Assembly (NCBI GenBank): GCA_964515555.1
Contig: CAZEVY010000008.1
Location: 35,913 to 99,912, forward strand
Direction of reading: 5' to 3'
Length of the DNA stretch: 64,000 bases
DNA from: CAZEVY01 sp964515555
GTDB lineage: Bacteria; Acidobacteriota; Terriglobia; Bryobacterales; Bryobacteraceae
Below the pieces are notes generated by a model. It saw nothing but the letters and a program-made list of their open reading frames with translations. It searched no databases and had not been told where the DNA came from. Shown in pieces: positions 7,809 through 16,276 of this stretch. Position 1 is the first letter of the stretch. The number at the start of each line of letters is the position of its first letter. A program made the position numbers and the translations under genes.

Positions 7809-8912
7809 ATGCATCGCCGCAGCTTTCTGGCCGCCGCGGCGCTGGCCGCCTGCGGGCGCAAGCGCGGATCGGGGTTTCCCGGCTACGCCTTCGTCGCCAA
7901 CGAGGAAGGTCACGCGATTGCGGTGGTCGATCTGACCGCTTTCGCGGTGGCGAAGCACATCCGTGTCGAGGGCGCGCCGTCGGCCATCCTGAGCCACCCG
8001 GCGGGCGAATCGATCTGCGCGGTAAGCGGCGCGTCCGGACATCTCGACGAGATCCGGACCGGCGACCTCGCCGCCGGCCGCCGCGTGCGCGTAGCCTCCA
8101 CAGTCTCGGCGGCACGCTATGCGCCGGGTGGCGACGCCATCTGGATGCTGTGCCCGGAGGCGCGGCAACTGGCGCGGGTACCGGCGCGGGAGTTCCGCGT
8201 GACGGCGCGCGTCGCGCTACCCGCGACGCCGGTCGACCTGGACCTTTCGCCCGACGGAAGATGGGCGGCGGTGAGTTTCGCGGGGACGCGGGGCGCGGCG
8301 CTGGTCGATCTCGCCGCCGGCCGCGTGACGCGGGGCATGGGCGAGGGCGCCTCGGCGGGGTTCGTGCGATTCCGCTCCGACGCGCGCATGCTGATGGTCG
8401 CCAATCCCGAGGAGCGCCTGCTGTCGAACTTCGACGTGGCTTCCGGGCGGCTCGTCGTTCAATTGCCGCTGGCGGTAACGCCGCGGCAGGCCTGCTTCAA
8501 GTCGGACGGCGGCGAGCTGTACATCACCGGCGACGGCCTGGATGCGGTGGTCACGGTGTACCCTTACCAGACCGAGGTGGGCGCGACGACGCTGGCGGGC
8601 CGGGCGCCCGGTTCGCTGGCGGTGTCGGCCGCGCCGGCCTACCTGTTCGTCGCCAACCCCACGACCGCCGACGTGACCATCCTCAACATTCAGAACCAGC
8701 GGGTGATCGCGGTGGCCGCCGTCGGCCGCGAGCCGTGTCACATCACGGTGACGCCGGACGACCAGTACGCGCTGGTGTTGAATCGCGGATCGGGCGATAT
8801 GGCGGTGATTCGCATCGCGGCCATCACGGCGAACCGTACCAAGTCGGCGGCGCTGTTCACGATGATTCCCGTGGGTTCGCGCCCGGTGAGCGCTGTGGTG
8901 CGCGCGGTGTGA
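7809..8912 (+). CDS. lipoprotein with YncE-like seven-bladed beta-propeller
   Basis: 367 residues from ATG 7809. The N-terminus MHRRSFLAAAALAACGRKRG combines a twin-arginine-like start with a lipobox (LAAC). The rest consists of YVTN/YncE-type blades (YAFVANEEGHAIAVVDLT, DLDLSPDGRWAAVSFAG, GGELYITGDGLDAVVTVY, AYLFVANPTTADVTILNI, DQYALVLNRGSGDMAVI). Such proteins sit on the periplasmic face and bind ligands or partners; none of the blades carries an obvious catalytic residue. It stands alone, followed by a convergent gene. Confidence 0.85.
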   Translation: MHRRSFLAAAALAACGRKRGSGFPGYAFVANEEGHAIAVVDLTAFAVAKHIRVEGAPSAILSHPAGESICAVSGASGHLDEIRTGDLAAGRRVRVASTVSAARYAPGGDAIWMLCPEARQLARVPAREFRVTARVALPATPVDLDLSPDGRWAAVSFAGTRGAALVDLAAGRVTRGMGEGASAGFVRFRSDARMLMVANPEERLLSNFDVASGRLVVQLPLAVTPRQACFKSDGGELYITGDGLDAVVTVYPYQTEVGATTLAGRAPGSLAVSAAPAYLFVANPTTADVTILNIQNQRVIAVAAVGREPCHITVTPDDQYALVLNRGSGDMAVIRIAAITANRTKSAALFTMIPVGSRPVSAVVRAV

Positions 8913-8943
8913 GCGCCCGGCGCGTCCCGGGAGGGCGGACCGC

Positions 8944-9444
8944 TCAGCCGCCGACGCCCGGCCCGGAAGAGCGCGGCCGGTCGCGCAACAGTTCGAGTTC
9001 GGCGACGGCTTCCAGGTCCCTCGGCCTTCCCGCGGCGCGCTTGCACTCGATCAAGGCATCCAGGTCGAGCACACGGCACTCGATGCCGAAGGCGCGAACG
9101 GCGACTGAGCGCGGCAGCAAGTTCTCGTAGCTCCCGCCGCCGGCGACTTCGCCCAGGAGGTCGATCCAGCCGAGCCCGGTCGCCAGAGTGAAGTTCAACC
9201 CGGCCTTCAGAGTGTCGACGTCGAGGCGGAAGGGCAGACCGGGCGGAGCGCCGCGTAGGTATGGGCGATGCGGCCCCAGCGCGTGAACCAGCCTTTCCAG
9301 ATTCGAGCGCCCCCGCGCATAGACGATATCCAGGTCCTGGGTGCCGCGCGGGGACCCGTGCGCCGCCGCGGCGACCCCGCCGATCACGATGAACTCGACC
9401 CGCGCCGCGTCGAGCGCGCGCAGCAGCTCACCGAAGCGCGTCAC
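8944..9444 (-). CDS. AbiEii/MNT-type nucleotidyltransferase
   Basis: 166 residues. The N-terminus carries the polymerase-beta-superfamily signature: a GG loop followed by D-x-D (FIVIGGVAAAAHGSPRGTQD, then LDIVYAR), with the aspartates at about residues 37 and 39 as metal ligands. The C-terminal part (VLDLDALIECKRAAGRPRD) matches the conserved lysine region of AbiEii-like enzymes. Relatives act as toxins or regulators by nucleotidylating RNA or proteins. Its start overlaps the stop of the 63-residue gene at 9428 by 17 bases, so the two are translated together. Similar pairings occur in several phyla, as I recall them. Confidence 0.82.
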   Translation of the reverse strand: MTRFGELLRALDAARVEFIVIGGVAAAAHGSPRGTQDLDIVYARGRSNLERLVHALGPHRPYLRGAPPGLPFRLDVDTLKAGLNFTLATGLGWIDLLGEVAGGGSYENLLPRSVAVRAFGIECRVLDLDALIECKRAAGRPRDLEAVAELELLRDRPRSSGPGVGG

Positions 9445-9619
9445 GCCGACACTCCATCGCCGTGCGCAGTTCTTCGCGGAAGGCCTCGAACTCCTCCAGG
9501 GCGCGGAGGCGCTCCTCCACCGTGCGGCGCAACGACTCGTCGATCAGCGTGACGTCGACGTCGCGCTTGTACAACTCGATAATCTCGTCGATGGAGTTCA
9601 CGCCGCCCCTCTCCATCAT
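9428..9619 (-). CDS. small helical partner of the nucleotidyltransferase
   Basis: 63 residues, highly charged and predicted to be all helix: residues 9-25 (SIDEIIELYKRDVDVTL) then LRRTVEERLRALEEFEAFRE. The pattern YKRDxDxTLxxxxLRRTxEERLRALxxF is one I recognise from short hypothetical proteins encoded directly before AbiEii-like nucleotidyltransferases, as here. It could be an antitoxin, a substrate or a structural partner; none is shown by sequence. A second ATG (codon 2) is an alternative start. Confidence 0.7.
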   Translation of the reverse strand: MMERGGVNSIDEIIELYKRDVDVTLIDESLRRTVEERLRALEEFEAFREELRTAMECRRDALR

Positions 9620-9632
9620 AAGGCCGGGAAGC

Positions 9633-9977
9633 TTATCGGGCGGGTTTCTCGGGAGGGAAGACCAGGTACTGCTCGCCTTCCTTGAGGTACTTCAGGCGGT
9701 TGCGGATCTCGAGTTCCTGCACGGCACGGTCGTCGGTGAGCTTCTGAATGCGCAGGCGGCGCCTCTCGACGTCGCGGCGGAGATTGGCGTTCTCCTCCTG
9801 GAACTGGCGGACCAGCGCGCGTTTCTCGCGCATCCGCGGGATGCCTTCGGGTCCCATCAAGGACGCCCAGGCGTAGACGCCCGCGCACAGCGCGGCAGCG
9901 GCCCAGGCGAGTTTCTTCCACAGCGCGAGGCCCAGACGCCGGCCCGCACCGGAAGCGCCGTCGGAGGGAGAAGGCAT
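9633..9977 (-). CDS. FtsB/DivIC-type septum formation protein
   Basis: 114 residues with the FtsB/DivIC layout. A basic cytoplasmic N-terminus is followed by one TM helix (about residues 22-42, KLAWAAAALCAGVYAWASLMG). A periplasmic coiled coil comes next (RALVRQFQEENANLRRDVER), then a C-terminal block (LEIRNRLKYLKEGEQYLVFP) matching the conserved ARxxLGxxxxGE-like end of the family. FtsB bridges FtsL and FtsQ in the divisome. Start is ATG 9977; longer frames lack the charged TM-proximal start. Divergent from cutA, and the two share a TTATAA-centred promoter region near 9992-9998. Confidence 0.83.
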   Translation of the reverse strand: MPSPSDGASGAGRRLGLALWKKLAWAAAALCAGVYAWASLMGPEGIPRMREKRALVRQFQEENANLRRDVERRRLRIQKLTDDRAVQELEIRNRLKYLKEGEQYLVFPPEKPAR

Positions 9978-10043
9978 GTCCTTACACTCGTTTATAATCC
10001 TGTTTTGCGCGAAACACCAGAGAAAAGTTGAAGGAGCGCGCCG

Positions 10044-10370
10044 ATGACCGACAAGATCGTGGTCTTCACCACCTGCGGCAGCCCGGACGAAGCGCGCCGC
10101 ATCGCCCGTCACCTGGTGGAGAAGCGCGTGGCGGCGTGCGTCAATATCATGGACGCGGCCACGAGCGTCTATCGCTGGCAGGGCGCCATCGAAGAGACCG
10201 CGGAATCGGTGCTCGTCATCAAGTCGAGCCGCCCGCTGTTCGATCGCCTGCGCGCCGAGATCCGGCGCGTGCATTCCTACCAGGTCCCCGAGGTGGTCGC
10301 GCTCGGGATCATCGACGGATCGCCGGACTACCTGGAGTGGATGGAGCGGGAGCTGGCGGCGCCGGAATGA
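10044..10370 (+). CDS. cutA: CutA divalent-cation tolerance protein
   Basis: 108 residues, full length for CutA1, a trimeric ferredoxin-like protein implicated in divalent cation tolerance. Family features are the opening VVFTTCGSPDEARRIARHLV, VAACVNIM, the central YRWQGAIEE, and the C-terminal HSYQVPEVVALGI. AAGGAG lies eight bases before ATG 10044, and a TATAAT near 9994 could serve as its -10 with a leader of about 40 bases, unlike the many leaderless-looking genes nearby. Confidence 0.95.
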   Translation: MTDKIVVFTTCGSPDEARRIARHLVEKRVAACVNIMDAATSVYRWQGAIEETAESVLVIKSSRPLFDRLRAEIRRVHSYQVPEVVALGIIDGSPDYLEWMERELAAPE

Positions 10371-10383
10371 GGCCCCGCCGCCC

Positions 10384-10389
10384 TACAAT
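10384..10389 (+). promoter_or_regulatory. -10-like TACAAT seven bases before ATG 10397
   Basis: TACAAT, AAGGTTG, ATG. It lies 13 bases after the cutA stop, so the S46 peptidase can be transcribed independently of cutA. Confidence 0.5.
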
Positions 10390-10396
10390 AAGGTTG

Positions 10397-12460
10397 ATGA
10401 CACCTCGAAGTCCCGTCCTCGCCTTGCTGGTCGCGCTCGCCCCGGCATCCCGCGCCGACGAAGGCATCTGGCTGTTCAACGCCGCGCCGCGCGAGCAGAT
10501 CCGCAAGGTCCACGGCTTCGACGCCACCGACGAGTTCCTCGGCCACCTGCGGCGCAGCTCGGCGCGCTTTAACAACGGAGGCTCGGGATCGTTCGTCTCG
10601 GCGAGCGGACTGCTGTTCACCAACCACCACGTGGGCTCCGAGTGCATCCAGCAGCTCAGCACGCCGCAGAACGACTACATGACCAACGGCTTCTACGCCT
10701 CCGCCGAGGCCGACGAGAAGCGCTGCCCGAGCATGGAGGTCAACGTTCTGCTCGAGATCGCCGACATCACCGCGCGCGTCACCGACAGCGTCGCGCCGAA
10801 CACGCCGGCGGCGGAGGCCAACCGCCTGCGCAAGGCCGCCCAGTCGCGCATCGAGAAGGAGTGCGCCGACCGCACCGGCAACCGCTGCGACGTGGTGACG
10901 CTGTTCTCCGGCGGCCAGTATCATCTCTACCAGTACAAGAAGTACACCGACATCCGGCTGGTGTTCGCGCCCGAGGTCGATATCGCCGCCTTCGGAGGCG
11001 ATCCCGACAACTTCACCTATCCGCGCTACTGCCTGGACTTCGCGTTCTTCCGCGCCTGGGAGAACGGGCGGCCGGCGAAGATCGCGCATTTCCTCAAGTG
11101 GAGCAAGACAGGCGTGCGCGACGGCGAGCTGACGTTCGTCTCCGGCCATCCGGGGTCGACCGGGCGGCTGGCGACCATGGCGGAGCTCGAGTTCAGCCGC
11201 GACGTCGCCTATCCGGTGATTTATAGTCGGCTGGCCTCCATTATCAAGGCGCTGGAGGCCTACGGCGCGGTGAATTCCGAGAACCGGCGCATCGCGCGGG
11301 ACAACCTCTTCAGCCAGCAGAACAGCTACAAGGCCTACACGGGATTCCTCGCCGGTCTCCGCGATCCGTCGCTGATGGACCGCAAGAAGCAGGACGAGAC
11401 GCGGCTGCGGAAGGCCATCGCCGACGATCCCAGGAAGCAGGAGCAGTTCGGAAAGATCTGGGACGACGTCGCCGCCGCCTATCGCGAGTACGCGAAGTTC
11501 TACAAGCCTTTCTCGCTGTTGGAGCGCACGGCGGCGCGCGGGTCGGAGATGCTCGCCATCGCGCGCATGGTGCTGCGTTACGCCGAGGAGAAGGCCAAGC
11601 CGAACGAGCAGCGGCTCCGCGAATACAGCGAGGCCGGGCTGGCGTCGCTCGAGCAGGACATGTACAGCGAGGCGGCGCTGCATCCCGAGATGGAAATCGC
11701 GGTGCTGGCCGACTACCTGAAGTTCCTGCGCGACGAGCTCGGCGCGGCCGACCCGACCGTCAAGGAGCTGCTCGGCGCGATGACGCCGGAAAAGGCCGCC
11801 GAGCAGTACGTCAACACGTCGAAGATGAAGAACGTCGTCGAGCGCAAGCGGCTGGCGAACGACCTGGCGGCGGCGCGCGCCTCCACCGACGGCATGATCC
11901 GCATGGCGCGCATCCTCGACACCCCGGCGCGGGCGCTCCGCAAGAAATACGAGGACGGCGTGGAGGCGGTGCTGACGTCCAGCGCCTCGCGCATCGCGCA
12001 GGCGCGCTTCGCGGTCTACGGCGCGGGCGAGTATCCCGACGCCACGTTCACGCTGCGGCTTTCCTACGGGCCGGTGCGGGGCTATCGCAACGACAAGGGC
12101 GAGCGTATCCCCTACGCGACCAACTTCGCGGGCGTCTACCGGCGCGCCACCGGCAAGGAGCCGTTCGCGCTGCCGCCGCGATGGATCGAGTCGCGCAAGC
12201 TGCTGCGGCTGAACACGCCCTTCAATTTCGTTTCGACCAATGACACACACGGCGGCAACTCGGGCAGCCCGACAGTGAACACCAAGGGCGAAGTGGTCGG
12301 CATTCTCTTCGACGGCAACATCGAGGGGCTGCCGAACCGGTTCCTGTACCGCGACGAGCGCGAGCGATCGGTGCACGTGGCGAGCCAGGGCATCGTCGAG
12401 TCGCTGCGCAAGGTGTATCGCACGGGGCGCGTGCTTCAGGAGCTCGGCCTGACTCCATGA
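10397..12460 (+). CDS. S46 family dipeptidyl-peptidase (DPP7/DPP11 type)
   Basis: 687 residues with signal peptide (MTPRSPVLALLVALAPASRADE). The S46 catalytic triad is present: His at about 77-78 in LLFTNHHVG, Asp at about 202-204 in FGGDPDNF, and the nucleophile Ser at about 622 in THGGNSGSP. A helical lid fills the middle (about 290-560). DPP7/DPP11 enzymes are periplasmic serine peptidases that release dipeptides from oligopeptide N-termini and are common in amino-acid-consuming bacteria. The residue that sets P1 preference just downstream of Ser622 cannot be assigned without alignment. Its stop overlaps the next start by four bases (ATGA). Confidence 0.94.
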   Translation: MTPRSPVLALLVALAPASRADEGIWLFNAAPREQIRKVHGFDATDEFLGHLRRSSARFNNGGSGSFVSASGLLFTNHHVGSECIQQLSTPQNDYMTNGFYASAEADEKRCPSMEVNVLLEIADITARVTDSVAPNTPAAEANRLRKAAQSRIEKECADRTGNRCDVVTLFSGGQYHLYQYKKYTDIRLVFAPEVDIAAFGGDPDNFTYPRYCLDFAFFRAWENGRPAKIAHFLKWSKTGVRDGELTFVSGHPGSTGRLATMAELEFSRDVAYPVIYSRLASIIKALEAYGAVNSENRRIARDNLFSQQNSYKAYTGFLAGLRDPSLMDRKKQDETRLRKAIADDPRKQEQFGKIWDDVAAAYREYAKFYKPFSLLERTAARGSEMLAIARMVLRYAEEKAKPNEQRLREYSEAGLASLEQDMYSEAALHPEMEIAVLADYLKFLRDELGAADPTVKELLGAMTPEKAAEQYVNTSKMKNVVERKRLANDLAAARASTDGMIRMARILDTPARALRKKYEDGVEAVLTSSASRIAQARFAVYGAGEYPDATFTLRLSYGPVRGYRNDKGERIPYATNFAGVYRRATGKEPFALPPRWIESRKLLRLNTPFNFVSTNDTHGGNSGSPTVNTKGEVVGILFDGNIEGLPNRFLYRDERERSVHVASQGIVESLRKVYRTGRVLQELGLTP

Positions 12461-13830
12461 CGATCCTGGCCGTCCTGCTGGCGCTGGCGCCGCTGGCCGC
12501 GGCCGAACTTCGCGTGGGCCGCGCGGCCGTGAAGATCACGCCGCCCGCGGGCGCGCCGCTGGCGGGCTACTATTCGCACCGCTACGCCGACGGCGTCCAC
12601 GACGATCTTTGGGCCAAGGCGATCGTGCTGGAGCAGGACGGCGTCCGCGCGGCGCTGGTCGCCTGCGACCTGGTGTCCATTGAGCGCGAAACGGTGGACT
12701 CGGCGCGCAAGCTCATCGAGAAGGACTCCGGCATTCGCGCCGACCACGCGATGGTCAGCGCGACGCACACGCACACCGGCCCGCAGCTTCGTCCGAGATT
12801 CCAGGCGAACATGGACCCGGCGGCGCTGCGGATCGCGCGGGCCTACTCGGCGGCGCTTCCGGGGAAGATCGCCGAGGCAGTGCGAGCCGCGAACGCGACC
12901 CTCGCACCGGCGCGGGCGTCGGCGGGCCTGGGCCACGAGGAGTCGATCAGCTTCTATCGCCGCTTCCTGATGAAAGACGGCTCGGTGCGCTTCAACCCCG
13001 GCAAGGGGAATCCGGAGATCGTGCAGCCGATGGGGCTGATCGACCCGGAGGCGCCGGTGGTGGCGTTCGATTCGCCGGAGGGCGCGCGCCTGGCGATGTA
13101 CGTCAACTTCGCCCTGCATCTCGACACGGTCGGCGGCGCGCAGTACTCAGCCGACTATCCGTTCACGCTGGCGAAGCTGCTTGGCAAGCTCTACGGCCCG
13201 GACATGCTGACGATGTTCACCATCGGCGCGGCGGGCAACATCAACCACATCGACGTGAAATCGCGGGAGCCGCAGAAGGGTCACGCGGAGGCCAAGCGCA
13301 TCGGGACGGTGCTCGCCGGCGAGATCCTCAAGACGACCACGAGACTGGCGCCCGCGGCGACGGGCCCGCTGATGGCGCGCAGCGAGATGGTCGCGCTGCC
13401 GCTGCCGGCGTATAAAGCCAGTGAGGTCGACCAGGCGCGCACCTTGGCGGCGCGGTTCGGCAGGCCGGGCGTGCCGTTCCTCGACATGGTGCACGCGCTG
13501 AAGGTGGCCGACGTCGCCGACCGGAGAGGGCAGCCGTGGGAGGCCGAGGTGCAGGTAGTCGCGCTGGGACCAGGCGTGGCGTGGGTCGGATTGCCGGGAG
13601 AGATTTTCGTAGAGCTGGGGACGGCGATTAAGAAAGCGTCGCCGTTTCCGGTGACGGTCGTGGTGGGGCTCGCGAACGACTCCATCAGCTACGTCCCGAC
13701 GCGCAAGGCGTTCTCGGAGGGGGCGTATGAGGCGATCAGCGCGCGCTGCGCTCCGGGGTGCGGCGAGGCTCTGGCGGACGCGGCCATCCGGCTGCTGGCG
13801 GAGTTGAATCGCGCGCAGCGGGCGCGGTAG
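12457..13830 (+). CDS. neutral/alkaline ceramidase-like (NAAA-type) hydrolase
   Basis: 457 residues, signal peptide MTILAVLLALAPLAAAE. The N-terminal domain of the neutral/alkaline non-lysosomal ceramidase family is recognisable from VGRAAVKITPPAGAPLAGYY, DLWAKAIVLEQDG, and the zinc-binding SATHTHTGPQ at about residues 104-113. A conserved AAGNINHID occurs at about 254-262. The C-terminal immunoglobulin-like domain of true ceramidases is absent, as in many acidobacterial members. The substrate is therefore uncertain; amide-linked lipids are one possibility. Translationally coupled to the S46 peptidase, which suggests a shared role in periplasmic scavenging. Confidence 0.85.
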   Translation: MTILAVLLALAPLAAAELRVGRAAVKITPPAGAPLAGYYSHRYADGVHDDLWAKAIVLEQDGVRAALVACDLVSIERETVDSARKLIEKDSGIRADHAMVSATHTHTGPQLRPRFQANMDPAALRIARAYSAALPGKIAEAVRAANATLAPARASAGLGHEESISFYRRFLMKDGSVRFNPGKGNPEIVQPMGLIDPEAPVVAFDSPEGARLAMYVNFALHLDTVGGAQYSADYPFTLAKLLGKLYGPDMLTMFTIGAAGNINHIDVKSREPQKGHAEAKRIGTVLAGEILKTTTRLAPAATGPLMARSEMVALPLPAYKASEVDQARTLAARFGRPGVPFLDMVHALKVADVADRRGQPWEAEVQVVALGPGVAWVGLPGEIFVELGTAIKKASPFPVTVVVGLANDSISYVPTRKAFSEGAYEAISARCAPGCGEALADAAIRLLAELNRAQRAR

Positions 13831-13831
13831 G

Positions 13832-14239
13832 TTACTCGGGCGCGGTCGTCATCAGGCCGATGCGAAACGCTCCGGCGCCGCGGGCGATGTCGATAACTCG
13901 CGCGACCTCCTGATACTCCAGCGATCCCGCACCGCTGACGAAGACCAGCGGGTCGGCGCGCCGCGCGAAGAGAGAGCGCAGCCGCTGGCCGAGTTCGTCG
14001 ACGGTGAGCGAGTCGCGGTTCAGCGACACCCGGCCACCGCCGCGGACCGTGATCAACAGACCCAGCTCGTCGCGCGGGGCGGCGTCCGCGGCCGGCTGCG
14101 GGATCTCCGCCTTTAGTCCCGTGGGCTTCATCGGCGTCACGATCAGGAAGATAATCAGCAGCACCAGCAGCACGTCGATCATCGGCGTCATGTTGATGGC
14201 CGACTGCACGCCCGGGCGTCCCAGCGATGCGAATGCCAT
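13832..14239 (-). CDS. ExbD/TolR-family biopolymer transport protein
   Basis: 135 residues: a cytoplasmic N-terminus, one TM helix (about residues 19-39, TPMIDVLLVLLIIFLIVTP) carrying the conserved proton-conducting Asp in PMIDVLLVLL, and a periplasmic ExbD/TolR domain. With ExbB/TolQ it would form an ion-driven motor energising TonB or Tol. No exbB or tonB lies next to it, so its partner must be elsewhere. Its stop is one base from that of the convergent ceramidase-like gene. Confidence 0.9.
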   Translation of the reverse strand: MAFASLGRPGVQSAINMTPMIDVLLVLLIIFLIVTPMKPTGLKAEIPQPAADAAPRDELGLLITVRGGGRVSLNRDSLTVDELGQRLRSLFARRADPLVFVSGAGSLEYQEVARVIDIARGAGAFRIGLMTTAPE

Positions 14240-14288
14240 ATGTCGCGTTGGACACCGGCCGGCGGCCGGAAGTTCCTCGCACAGCCGT

Positions 14289-14294
14289 TAGAAT
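14289..14294 (+). promoter_or_regulatory. -10-like TAGAAT seven bases before ATG 14302
   Basis: TAGAAT, TACGGTC, ATG. The hexamer lies in the 62-base gap between the divergent exbD-like and TPR genes. Confidence 0.5.
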
Positions 14295-14301
14295 TACGGT
14301 C

Positions 14302-15921
14302 ATGAGGCACAGCATGTTTCTCGCCGGACTACTGGCGACGCTCGCCGCCTCCGGCCAGCATCCGCATCCCGCAGGCGCCGCCAGGCCGGCAACGCTCCTG
14401 AAGGGAATGGGCGCGCACCGGCACGCCATCGCGACGAAGAGTCCCGAGGCGCAGCGCTTCTTCGACCAGGGACTCACGCTGCTCTACGGCTTCAACCGCG
14501 AGGAGGCCGCGCGATCCTTCCGCCGCGCCGCCGAGCTCGACCCGCAATCGCCGATGCCGTGGTGGGGCCTCGCCATGACGCTCGGCCCGCACATCAACAT
14601 GGACGGCGACGTCGACGTCGACCGCAAGGCGTCCTGCGAGGCGGCGGCGAAGGCGCGGTCGCTGGCCGCCGGGGCGCCCGGGCACGAGCGCGCCTACGCC
14701 GAGGCGGTCAACGCGCGCTGCCGCGCGGGGTCGGCGGCGCCGGACGAGGACCATCGCGACGCCATGCGCGCGCTGTGGCGGCGCTATCCCGACGACCTCG
14801 ACGCCGGCGCGTTGTACGCCGAGAGCCTGCTGGTGCTGAAGCGCTGGCGGTGGTGGAATCGCGACGGCACGCCCGCCGACGGCATCGCCGAGGCCGTTCG
14901 GGTGCTGGAGCACGTGCTACGGCGCGATCCCCAGCATCCGGGCGCGAATCACTACTACATTCATGCTGTCGAGATGTCGCCCAGTCCCGAGCGCGCGCTG
15001 GCGAGCGCCTACCGGTTGATGGGGATCGTGCCGGGCGCGGGCCACCTGGTCCACATGCCGGCGCACATTCACCTGCTCATGGGCGACTACGAGATGGCCG
15101 CCGAGGTGAATCTGCGCGCGGCGCAGGCCGACGAGGAGTACATCCAACAGGTCGGGGCGGCGGTAGGGCCGTACCAGTCGGGCTACTATCCGCACAACCT
15201 GGACTTCGTCGTCTACGCGCGCATGATGCAGGGGCGCTTCGGCGACGCCATGAAGGCGGCCGAGAAGATGGCGGCGATCGCACTTCCCGCCTTTGACGCC
15301 ATGCCGGACATGGCGGAGTTCGTGCTCGCCAAGCGCTGGTTCGCGCGCGTGCGCTTCCGGCGATGGGACGAGATCCTCGCGCTGCCGGAGCCCGAGAGGA
15401 AGATGCTTATGAGCGCGGCTTTCCGGCGCTGGTCGCGCGCGCTCGCGTTCCACGGGAAGGGACAGGGCGGCGAGGCGCGGCGCGAGCGCGAGGCGTTCGA
15501 GTCGGCGCGCAGGCAGGTGCCGGAGAAGTGGATGTGGGTGAACAATCGCGCGCACGACATCCTGGCGGTCGCCTCGGCGGTGCTGGAGGGGACGCTGGCG
15601 CCCGGCATCGACGGGGCGGCGCCGCACTGGCGGCGGGCGATCGAGCTGCAGGACGCGCTGGTTTACGACGAGCCGCCGCCGTGGTTCTATCCGGTCCGCG
15701 AATCGTACGGCGGCGCGTTGCTGCGGGCGGGTCGCGCCAAGGAGGCCGAGGCGGTGTTTCGCGAGGATCTGGAGCGCACGCGGCGCAACGGGCGGTCGCT
15801 GTTCGGGCTGATGGAGAGTCTCAAGGCGCAGGGGCGCGGGACGGAGGCGGAGTGGGTGCGGCGCGAGTTCGACGCGGCCTGGCGGCGCGCGGAAGTAACA
15901 CTGCGGGTCGGAGACTTGTAG
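14302..15921 (+). CDS. exported TPR-repeat protein
   Basis: 539 residues, signal peptide MRHSMFLAGLLATLAASGQ. The first TPR is typical (QRFFDQGLTLLYGFNREEAA, then FRRAAELDPQSPMPWWGLA). Further helical repeats run to the C-terminus (YEMAAEVNLRAAQADEEYI, RAKEAEAVFREDLERTRRN). A conserved HxxxHxxM-like patch (HLVHMPAHIHLLMGDYE, about 252-268) is rich in histidine and could bind metal, but I know no enzymatic assignment. Proteins of this architecture are common in Acidobacteriota and annotated only as TPR proteins. Independent transcription is likely. Confidence 0.83.
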   Translation: MRHSMFLAGLLATLAASGQHPHPAGAARPATLLKGMGAHRHAIATKSPEAQRFFDQGLTLLYGFNREEAARSFRRAAELDPQSPMPWWGLAMTLGPHINMDGDVDVDRKASCEAAAKARSLAAGAPGHERAYAEAVNARCRAGSAAPDEDHRDAMRALWRRYPDDLDAGALYAESLLVLKRWRWWNRDGTPADGIAEAVRVLEHVLRRDPQHPGANHYYIHAVEMSPSPERALASAYRLMGIVPGAGHLVHMPAHIHLLMGDYEMAAEVNLRAAQADEEYIQQVGAAVGPYQSGYYPHNLDFVVYARMMQGRFGDAMKAAEKMAAIALPAFDAMPDMAEFVLAKRWFARVRFRRWDEILALPEPERKMLMSAAFRRWSRALAFHGKGQGGEARREREAFESARRQVPEKWMWVNNRAHDILAVASAVLEGTLAPGIDGAAPHWRRAIELQDALVYDEPPPWFYPVRESYGGALLRAGRAKEAEAVFREDLERTRRNGRSLFGLMESLKAQGRGTEAEWVRREFDAAWRRAEVTLRVGDL

Positions 15922-15929
15922 GGACTGAG

Positions 15930-16175
15930 ATGGCAAAGATGGTCAAGACCTCCGTGAACCTCGATCCCGACACGGCCTTAGCGCTACGCGCAATCGCGCA
16001 AAGGCTGGGAATCTTGCGAGCGGAACTGATTCGTTCCGCGGTGCACAAACTGGTGACAAAGAATCGCCGCCGCTTGCCGGCCGGCGCCGGAAAGTTCAGC
16101 AGCGGCCGCACGGACATCTCCCGCAACGCCGAGGCGATCCTGATGGAGGCGGCGAAATCGGGGCGGTGGCGCTGA
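15930..16175 (+). CDS. ribbon-helix-helix antitoxin-like protein, no toxin partner
   Basis: 81 residues. The first half is a ribbon-helix-helix DNA-binding fold: strand KTSVNLD, helix DTALALRAIAQRLG, turn and helix RAELIRSAVHKLV. The C-terminal half is basic and then disordered, where VapB/CopG antitoxins usually bind their toxin. It follows the TPR gene by eight bases. A toxin gene would be expected immediately downstream, but the 101 bases before glmS hold no PIN or RelE domain. It is either an orphan antitoxin or a stand-alone RHH regulator. Confidence 0.75.
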   Translation: MAKMVKTSVNLDPDTALALRAIAQRLGILRAELIRSAVHKLVTKNRRRLPAGAGKFSSGRTDISRNAEAILMEAAKSGRWR

Positions 16176-16276
16176 TCGCTTATGGTGATGGCCGCGCGGC
16201 GCCTCCAAGCCCCGGATCGTGTCTCGAATGGCAGCTTCCGCGACGCGGGCGCGCGTGCCCGGCGGCGCCACGGCCG

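Noticed and set aside
10328..12376. 682-codon frame antisense to the S46 peptidase
   Set aside because: A shadow of a strongly supported peptidase gene with intact catalytic triad; no domain in the antisense product.
16176..16276. Possible glmS terminator or ribozyme near the 3' end of glmS
   Set aside because: The only inverted repeat is a four-base GGGC/GCCC stem, and a glmS ribozyme would lie upstream of glmS, where there are only five bases.
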